Assembly: GCF_008831285.2 (NCBI RefSeq)
Contig: NC_045144.1
Location: 558,001 to 622,000, forward strand
Direction of reading: 5' to 3'
Source: Nymphaea colorata
Lineage: Eukaryota > Streptophyta > Magnoliopsida > Nymphaeales > Nymphaeaceae
DNA length: 64,000 nucleotides
Below the pieces are notes generated by a model. It ran no database searches, was not told the DNA's origin, and saw only the letters and a program-made list of their open reading frames with translations. Positions 57,910 through 64,000 of this stretch are shown here, one piece after another. The position numbers were made by a program, and so were the translations under genes. Positions within the stretch are counted from its first letter, which is position 1; each line of letters begins with the position of its first letter.

Positions 57910-59110
57910 CAGGGAAGAAAGTCCAGAAGTTTAATATTCATGTTACCATAATGCGGTGCAATAAACTACGGTGACTCCATGACCAAGCAACATGAAAAGA
58001 TAAGCGCAGCGACAAGAGGTTTTATTCCAAACGATGAATTTAGGTTAGAAAGGAAAATACCTGCAGGTATCATGACAACTTGCCCTATCTTATTGTAAAT
58101 TAGTAGTTATAGTTTATACATGGCATGAAGTTTCATAGTATATTTTATCTTTTCATATGCCAACAACTGAAATACTGCACCTTTCTTGGACTACCATTAG
58201 GTGGAAAAATATGCATTCATATAGCACAATCACCAAGACATCTATTGCACTCTTAAAAAACAAGAACGAATAGGTGGCAGCAAATTTCTGAAAAATTTTC
58301 TCCACATGCAAATGGGAAGATTAGTAGGTGACATGAAACGAACGTCTCGCATTTGCAAGAGATACTAATCAAACGTTCAACATAGGCAGGAAGAAGCGAA
58401 ATGATATACACAAACAAGATTAAAATATTCAACATAAATACACCATGCAACGTAGATAGCTTCTTGTTATCTACATGAGAAATGAACTTATGAACAAGAC
58501 CTCATCTATTCAATGTTTAACCAAGCTAACAGGCCTTCAGTAAACAAGCCAGATTATAAAGTTCCAGGAGCATGCAAAGACTTTCTTCATCCAAACAGCA
58601 TACAAGAACGAAAAAAAACCCAAACCACAAATGCAACCTAAATCAAGATATTTTGCTCTTTTCTTCATCTTAAGAAAGAAAAAATCTCACAATTGTGAGA
58701 CATCAAAAAAATTATCTTGATCACAAGGATGCAGCAATCCATTTGGGGTTCGGCAATTGTAATAGAGATAAAAATATCAGTTCCATATAAAAAGATACAA
58801 AGCTAGAAACAGAATCACATCAGTTTGATACAAGCTCCAACCACTTGGACATCTGTAATTGGGTCAACACTAAACAATCACAGGTCATTCTTTTACATTA
58901 GATCATCTAACCACTTGGACCTGGCAGATTGTCCATTCAGCTATAAAATAGGGTACAAGTCATATTCAGCTATAAAATAGCCTACAAGTCATGGAAATAT
59001 GTTGCATGTCATAGGCCAACTAATTTTTTCATTCTCTACTCTCTCTTCAACCTTGAAAATTTCAGCAATCAAAAGTTCTATTTGGCCAATTCTTCAGGGA
59101 AAGAAAAAAT
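57910..59110. other. No recognisable gene
   Basis: AT-rich sequence upstream of the phosphofructokinase fragment. I looked for the missing N-terminal PFK exons and saw none. A short duplicated piece (agctataaaatag...acaagtcat) lies near 58938-58995. Confidence 0.5.
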
Positions 59111-59114
59111 GAGT

Positions 59115-59668
59115 TTATTTACATGGAAGATTCCGTGCCCAAAGTGGAGCAAGACCCCTGTAGAACCTGCAGTTACAAAGGCATTTAGCAATTAGAATCA
59201 AAGAGATGAACTCAAAGTCTGAAACCATCTTCAGATATACACAAATAACTTCGAGCAATGAACAAAGAAGCTCCTCCTTACCCTGGCAGACCTTCAGCTG
59301 CACACAATTTTGGAAAGCCATCAACCAATCCTTTAGCATAGTTAGGTTGAGTTTGCACACGAATTTTGACTTCCTCAAAAGGATAGAGGGCAGCATCTGC
59401 AATCACTGCTCAACATCTGGAATCACTTGAGCAGATGCACTGCTCAAAAATTAAATCCAAGTTCTCCGCCTCCCAGCGACATTTAGCCCAAACGCATCAG
59501 CATACGTCTTCTTGAAGTATTCATAAAGGCCAAACTTACAACCTCCTTGTGCAAGGCACCATATCCATATAACTTCCCAGCCCAACCTCTCCAAAGTCCT
59601 AGAACCCCTTGCTCCTTCCATAATACACTAAAATCAGAAAAAATGCCATTGTATTTTGCTGGATTCAC
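59115..59668 (-). pseudogene. Mitochondrial phosphate carrier, internal gene fragment
   Basis: A member of the mitochondrial carrier family that imports phosphate across the inner membrane (PHT3/MPT type). Minus-strand exon 59668 to about 59460 reads VNPAKYNGIFSDFSVLWKEQ, then GLWRGWAGKLYGYGA. A frameshift of a few extra bases (gccttgcac) follows, after which the other frame gives QGGCKFGLYEYFKKTYADAF, the expected continuation. Exon 59397-59282 reads YPFEEVKIRVQTQPNYAKGL, the carrier signature P-x-[DE]-x-[VI]-[KR] region, with a GTAAGG donor. Exon 59166-59115 reads FYRGLAPLWARNLP and then stops, where the family has PYTMMKF. The N-terminal exons and the third carrier repeat are missing. It is a truncated fragment with intron structure retained. 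Confidence 0.88.
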
Positions 59669-59779
59669 CTACAAAGAAAAATATCACAAAATGAAACACG
59701 TTTCAAGCAAAATTCTCTTTCTTTGCTTTACGATTATTTTATGAGTTCGCATTTTTTTTTTAAGCTGAACTGTTCTTCT

Positions 59780-60416
59780 GGGGGCCGTTTGATGGCTGGA
59801 AATATGGAAACAGAAAAAAATTTCCAGAAAAAAATTTCTGGAATTGAGGAATAAGAAATAAAATTCCACATTTTCAAAACCAGCTTGTGTTTGTTAAGTT
59901 GGAAATATTTTTCTGGAAAGAAATTTCTTCGTCATCATCATCTTCTTCGCCTCCACATTCGTCATTGCTTTCCTCCAGACGAAGTGGCTGTCTCATTAGC
60001 CCCTTTATTCTTCTTATTTGTTTCCCATTTTTGGACCCTCCCTGTCCCTGGTCTACCATCCATCCCTTCAGCATAGATGTCCTCCGGTGAGAAGCGTGTC
60101 CTGGCCATGACCGACCCACAGAGGGTGAGAGGCTTTCGTGCGCAGGCAGGAGGGAGGTGACCAAGGAAGGCAGCAGCGGCAGGAGGGAGCGATGAGCATG
60201 CCCTAACGGGCAAAAAAAATTTCCAGAAAGTTTCAACCTCTCGCGGTGGAAACATTTTTTCGGAAAAAAATTTCAAAATATTTCCGGTTTATCAAACGCG
60301 GAATTTTTTTTTGTTACTGTTAAAACCAAAATCGGAAATTTTTTTCCCGAAAAATGTTTCCACGCGAGAGGTGAAAACATTTTTCTGGAAATTTTTTTTG
60401 CCCGTTTTGGGAATAC
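59780..60416. mobile_element. Nested fold-back / MITE-like element with a GC-rich insert
   Basis: The left end near 59780 (ccgtttgatggctggaaata) is an inverted match to 60256-60302 (ttccggtttatcaaacgcgg). A second pair of long arms, 60205-60274 and 60333-60416, is nearly perfectly inverted (aacgggcaaaaaaaatttcc against its complement), giving a fold-back of about 210 bp. Between 59930 and 60200 lies a GC-rich segment with open frames on both strands but no recognised family. It could be captured gene sequence. It lies between the phosphate carrier and patatin-like fragments. Confidence 0.65.
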
Positions 60417-60447
60417 TTTGTGCAAAGCCATATTGCAATTTTGCATT

Positions 60448-61305
60448 TCAATCGCAACTTTGAAAAGCATTAGTGCCAAAGGTGGATTGCAGAGCGTCCT
60501 CCATGGTGTTTCCGGATACAATAACTGCACACACTATAGCCCTGAAAGATGAACCAGCTAACAGAGTGTTCTCCTGCAGCCATAACCCTAGTTGAGACAA
60601 GATCGGATTATGGAGGGGGAAGAAAAAAAAAGAAAGAAAGAAGTTCATTATTTAATCGAAGCAAGCACTTCCGAGAACTTATGCAGAATTTGTTTGCAAC
60701 AAATCATCTGACCAAGAAATCCGTCAGCACTCAATTTGTCGAAGTTCCGAAAGAAATTCAGACCTACGAGGCTACTAAGATAAAACTAGGTGGAATTCCC
60801 ATTTACAATGGGTGCTTTTCCTTGAAAACGGCTAAAATTTTGATGTTCTCACCAAAGTATCAAATTGCTAGGCAATCAGAAAAGCACACGGTTGGGTCTA
60901 AGCATGAGTCAGAACACAGAGAATCACAGCATCAAGATCACAGATATAATCCAATTGCAGTTGCACACGACAAAAGCAACACAGAGCGATAAACTCTTTC
61001 CCTCTTCATTACCCGAATGTACCCCTTCTCCAGGAGAATCTGCGCGACGCCGAGATGGTAAGGAAACGAAAGCCCCGCAGCGGAGAAGCTGAAGCCGGGG
61101 CTCGTAATCTTCGACCACTCCCTCTCCGCTTCGACGTCCTTCTCCCTCTGCTCCCAGAAGACGGCGGACTCCGCCTCAACGACGATCATGGCAGCCACAC
61201 CAACTCGATCGCCCTCCTCGAAACTCACCAGGACGGAACCTCCGCCCGAATGCCGCGTCCTCAGGAGCGAGGACGCGAGGCCCATGAAGAAATCGCCAGT
61301 AGCGA
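60448..61305 (-). pseudogene. Patatin-like acyl hydrolase, 5' part of gene
   Basis: Exon 1 is read on the minus strand from inside the transposon junction at 61305 to 61013. It has ATGDFFMGLASSLL, FWEQREKDVEAEREW and SPGFSFSAAGLSFPYHLGVA, the patatin N-terminal strand and oxyanion region, and ends EKGYIR at a GTAATG donor. Exon 2, from 60573, has ENTLLAGSSFRAIVCAVIVS, then GNTMEDALQS, and stops at 60448. The nucleophile-elbow motif GxSxG should read GSSAG but reads GSSFR, so the elbow glycine is lost. The catalytic aspartate region and all later exons are missing. The family removes acyl chains from membrane lipids. The true start lies beyond the hAT-like insertion (62557 and onward, frame VTRLPSRLFVV). 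It is a broken fragment. Confidence 0.85.
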
Positions 61306-62556
61306 TAGGGGTGCACAACGAGTCGAGTTACTCGAACTCGACTCGTTTAACTCGACTCGTTAGTTTAAACGAGCTGCTCATTTTGTTAAACGAGTCGAGC
61401 TCGAGTTGACGAGTCGACTCGTTTAACTAATCGAGTTCGAGTTCGAGTTGCACGAACTCGACTCGTATAAACTTGACTCGACTCGTACAAACCGGTTCAT
61501 GAAACCATTCACCGGTTTAAGGTTAAAAGTAAAAACGAAACGTCGAAAGCCTTTCTCTCTATTCTCGATTTCTCCCATTCCATCGACAGCAAAATGTCTT
61601 CCCTCTTCCGTTTCCGTCGACCACGACCATGTCTTCCGTCGACCCCGACCGTCGACCACCAGACCAGACGAGGTCACGAGAGAAGCACCCTTGTGATTCG
61701 ACCATGTTCCATCTAGAAGGGGAAGGCCGATGGGGTGAAGCCACAAAGCGCAGCAGCGGAGCAACCGGCAGGGCGGCGGGCGGTAGGTTTTCTTCTTCTT
61801 CTTCTTCTTCTTGAATCGGTTCTTCTTCTATTGGGTTTTCATTTTTTCCCCCTTCTTCAAGCGCTTGGGTCTCGCTTGCATGGTCGGTGATTTTCCCCCT
61901 TATTCAAGCACCTGGGTCTCCTTTGCGTGGTCGGTGATTTCCCCCTTCTTCAAGCACCTGGGTCTCGTTTGCATGATCAGTGACGCGCGACCTTTGTCCC
62001 GAACTCCCCCCCGGTTAGGGTTTAACTTCTCCCTCGTTTTTTTTTTGGTTTATTGCTTTGAATCTTGTGGTATTTTCTATTTTGTTGTTATTGATAGTAA
62101 ATTTGTTCTTCTCGTTTTCGTGTGTTGTTTTTACATGTAATGTGGACTGATTACATCTCTGTTTTTACATGTAATGTTGTTTTTGGTGTTTTCATCTCTG
62201 TTTTTCATCTTTGTTTTGCTGTTATTGTCGTGTGATTTTCATCTCTGTTTTTTCATATCTGTTTTTCATCTCTGTTTTGCTGTTACGCGAGTCGAGCTCG
62301 AGCTAAACGAGCTAAAGTTAAATGAGCTTAAATGGTAAACAAGTTGTCGAGCTAAATCGGGTTAATTGAGTTGAGCTCGAGCTTGACTTTCAGTAGTCGA
62401 GTCGAGCTCGAGCTTGCTGTAAGAAGCTCGACTCGAGCTCGAGCTTGCTGTAAGAAGCTCGACTCGGGCTCGAGTCGAGTTCGAGCTCGAATAATTTTAG
62501 TCGAGTCGAGCTCGAGCTGGCCAAGCTCGGCTCGAACTCGCTCATGAACAGCCCTA
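61306..62556. mobile_element. Non-autonomous hAT-like element, 1,251 bp, with 8-bp target duplication
   Basis: The 8-base direct repeat AGTAGCGA flanks it exactly at 61298-61305 and 62557-62564. The ends are TAGGGGTG at the left and CAGCCCTA at the right (complement TAGGGCTG), a short imperfect terminal inverted repeat. Subterminal arrays of gagtcgagctcgag words lie at 61320-61500 and 62285-62545 in inverted arrangement. The eight-base target duplication and the TAGGG-type ends fit the hAT superfamily. The interior has no transposase. It contains a CTT run (61790-61815) and a 47-bp tandem repeat (61846-61984). Confidence 0.85.
61846..61984. repeat. Three-unit 47-bp tandem repeat inside the hAT-like element
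   Basis: Each unit runs cccccttcttcaagcacctg, then ggtctc, and ends with a ggtcggtgatt word, with several mismatches between units. Confidence 0.85.
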
Positions 62557-62690
62557 AGTAGCGACGACGAACAACCGACTGGGCAACCTAGTCACGTGCC
62601 TTCTCCTGTACTGTGGAAAATAATCTGAGGGCTTCTTGGTAGTCGGCAGAAGGAGGGAGTGTTGGCGAAAGGCGCATTGGAAGCTTCGAG

Positions 62691-63059
62691 TTGAAGAAAT
62701 CTCGTCGCTTGCTCACATTCTCCTTCTGTTTTGTGTTCTTTATTTTATCATTGTGGAGGAGCGGTGTGTGTAATGTGTATTGTAGAGATCCAGGGGAAAA
62801 CTTGAACGAGGAGGAAATGGCTCCAGTTATATGGACCCTGAACGAAGTTTACGTCCATAAAATTGGTGTTAATTTCATAAATGGGTCATACATTTTCGAA
62901 AATGTTGTGAACGCTTACTTTTTTTTTTCTAAAATCAACGTAACTTTTATACATCATGAAAATATTGGGATGGACAACTTGCCATTGCTATGTCTCGCTC
63001 TCCTCCAGTGTAGGCACATTATTGCCCATACCAGCCTCTTAAAAGTTTTTTATTTTTAA
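62691..63059 (+). CDS. Unrecognised 122-residue open frame
   Basis: An ATG-started frame with a hydrophobic N-terminal stretch (FSFCFVFFILSLW) and no family I recognise. It lies divergent to the patatin-like fragment and could be part of that gene's upstream region or a chance frame. Base composition becomes AT-rich in its second half, and the frame runs into a T-rich tract, which argues against a real gene. Confidence 0.2.
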   Translation: MKKSRRLLTFSFCFVFFILSLWRSGVCNVYCRDPGENLNEEEMAPVIWTLNEVYVHKIGVNFINGSYIFENVVNAYFFFSKINVTFIHHENIGMDNLPLLCLALLQCRHIIAHTSLLKVFYF

Positions 63060-63116
63060 ATAGAAATATTAAATATTTATTCTTAGATATATATAAGTGA
63101 TCTACAAGATTTAAGT

Positions 63117-63117
<1 letters not shown>

Positions 63118-63146
<29 letters not shown>
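63118..63146. repeat. TA microsatellite
   Basis: An alternating TA run of about 28 bases. Confidence 0.95.
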
Positions 63147-63149
<3 letters not shown>

Positions 63150-63294
63150 GTATATACAGTATATTTGTGAACGCCGATCGATTTGAGTTGGAAGAAAACG
63201 GAAGAAAAAGAAAGAAGAAAAATGAAAGGAGGTAAGAAAGTCCGATGGAGGGAGAGAAAAAGTTTTCGCTCTGTGTTAAGCGTCTCCATAAGCT

Positions 63295-63440
63295 GATTAT
63301 TAAACCATTTCTCGCAACACGTTGTGACAGAGGTGCAAATGATGATTATTAGACCGTTTCACATGACACGTTGTAACAAAGGTGAAAGTGAGTTGTTATA
63401 CTACTTCGCACAACACATTGTGACATAGGTGAAAATGATG
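63295..63440. repeat. Three-unit 48/49-bp tandem repeat
   Basis: Units start near 63295, 63344 and 63392. Each has a gattattaaacc-like start, a gcaacacgttgtgac-like core and an aggtgaaaatgat-like end. The rest of 63441-64000 is AT-rich with no recognised feature. Confidence 0.8.
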
Positions 63441-64000
63441 ACATGTGAACAACACTTTCGATGATATTAAAATTTTAAAAAATAAAAAGAAAAATGTGCA
63501 AAATTTGTTTTGTTACTGAAAATATATTTGTGGGGTTGTTATTGCATTTTGTTCATGTTTTCTTGTTTTCTCCTTTTTTACTTGCATGTCATCATGTAAG
63601 CCAAATTCCATCGCGATCTTGAAAACCACCCTAATTCCATTGGTCCAAGCCACAATACATATTTTGCATGTAGATGAAACCTCTTTTCAATAATATGTCA
63701 CTAATATGCGATACAACTAGCCGCCATACTTTCAAAGCACTAGAAACATGGTTTACATATAAACAAAAAAATATGCAAAATTATCAGTTGTCTTTTATAA
63801 ACAATACATATATTTCACTATAATATCCTAAGACGTATGTTCTACTGCCTCAAGGCTTACTCCCGCCTCATTGTTTTTAACAATATTGATCTAAGTTTTT
63901 CCTTGTTGCACACATTAAAATTGTCTCACACACACACCTGCTTATGAAGATATGTACGTGATGTCGCACTGCACCCATATAATGCATTTCTCCTTCATTG

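Noticed and set aside
1-64000. CRISPR array, bacterial operon or prophage
   Set aside because: Introns, copia elements, LINE sequence and plant gene families show a plant nuclear origin. The tandem repeats found have two or three units without regular unique spacers.
1-64000. tRNA or rRNA genes
   Set aside because: I found no tRNA with a complete cloverleaf or intact A and B boxes and no rRNA-like stretch. The best candidate, near 20600, is a diverged SINE head.

Overview
This window is nuclear DNA of a flowering plant. The evidence is intron-split remnants of plant-type genes (nepenthesin-like aspartic proteases, KUP/HAK potassium transporter, plant ATP-phosphofructokinase, mitochondrial phosphate carrier, patatin-like acyl hydrolase, organellar RadA/Sms). 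Ty1/copia elements with the plant tRNA-Met primer site, an L1-type LINE, a tRNA-type SINE, AT- and GA-microsatellites and a hAT-like element support this. I cannot name the species. I see no gene that is intact from start to stop.

Layout. 1-8.6 kb: a duplicated non-coding segment (repeat A), a minus-strand copia gag-protease fragment with leader and primer site (3.9-6.3 kb), a plus-strand copia pre-integrase/integrase fragment (6.3-6.8 kb), and a dispersed repeat (R). 10.5-10.8 kb: minus-strand exon remnants of a NEK-type kinase. 11.5-12.9 kb and 21.7-23.65 kb: two decayed aspartic protease genes on the minus strand. 13-21 kb: mostly dispersed repeats, a small inverted-repeat element, two SINE pieces and a three-unit 51-bp repeat. 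23.9-29.1 kb: a decayed LINE ending in poly-A. 32.5-37.5 kb: second long copies of repeats R and A. 37.6-38.3 kb: an AT-rich tract. 38.8-40.45 kb and 50.55-53.9 kb: two minus-strand copies of one copia family, both ending just before the reverse transcriptase.

44-61.3 kb is the gene-fragment zone. Plus strand: one KUP/HAK exon and the 3' part of a RadA gene (five exons, one large intron holding a copia fragment). Minus strand, in order: a patatin-like 5' part split by a 1,251-bp hAT-like element with an 8-bp target duplication, a middle part of a mitochondrial phosphate carrier, and the 3' part of an ATP-phosphofructokinase with stops and a lost splice donor. RadA and phosphofructokinase converge tail to tail. 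The genes do not form one pathway. The most interesting question is whether the three same-strand, intron-bearing truncated fragments were assembled by a capturing transposon, and whether the RadA 3' exons, whose frame survives two tandem duplications, are still expressed. 61.3-64 kb holds the hAT-like element, an unrecognised small ORF and a short tandem repeat.
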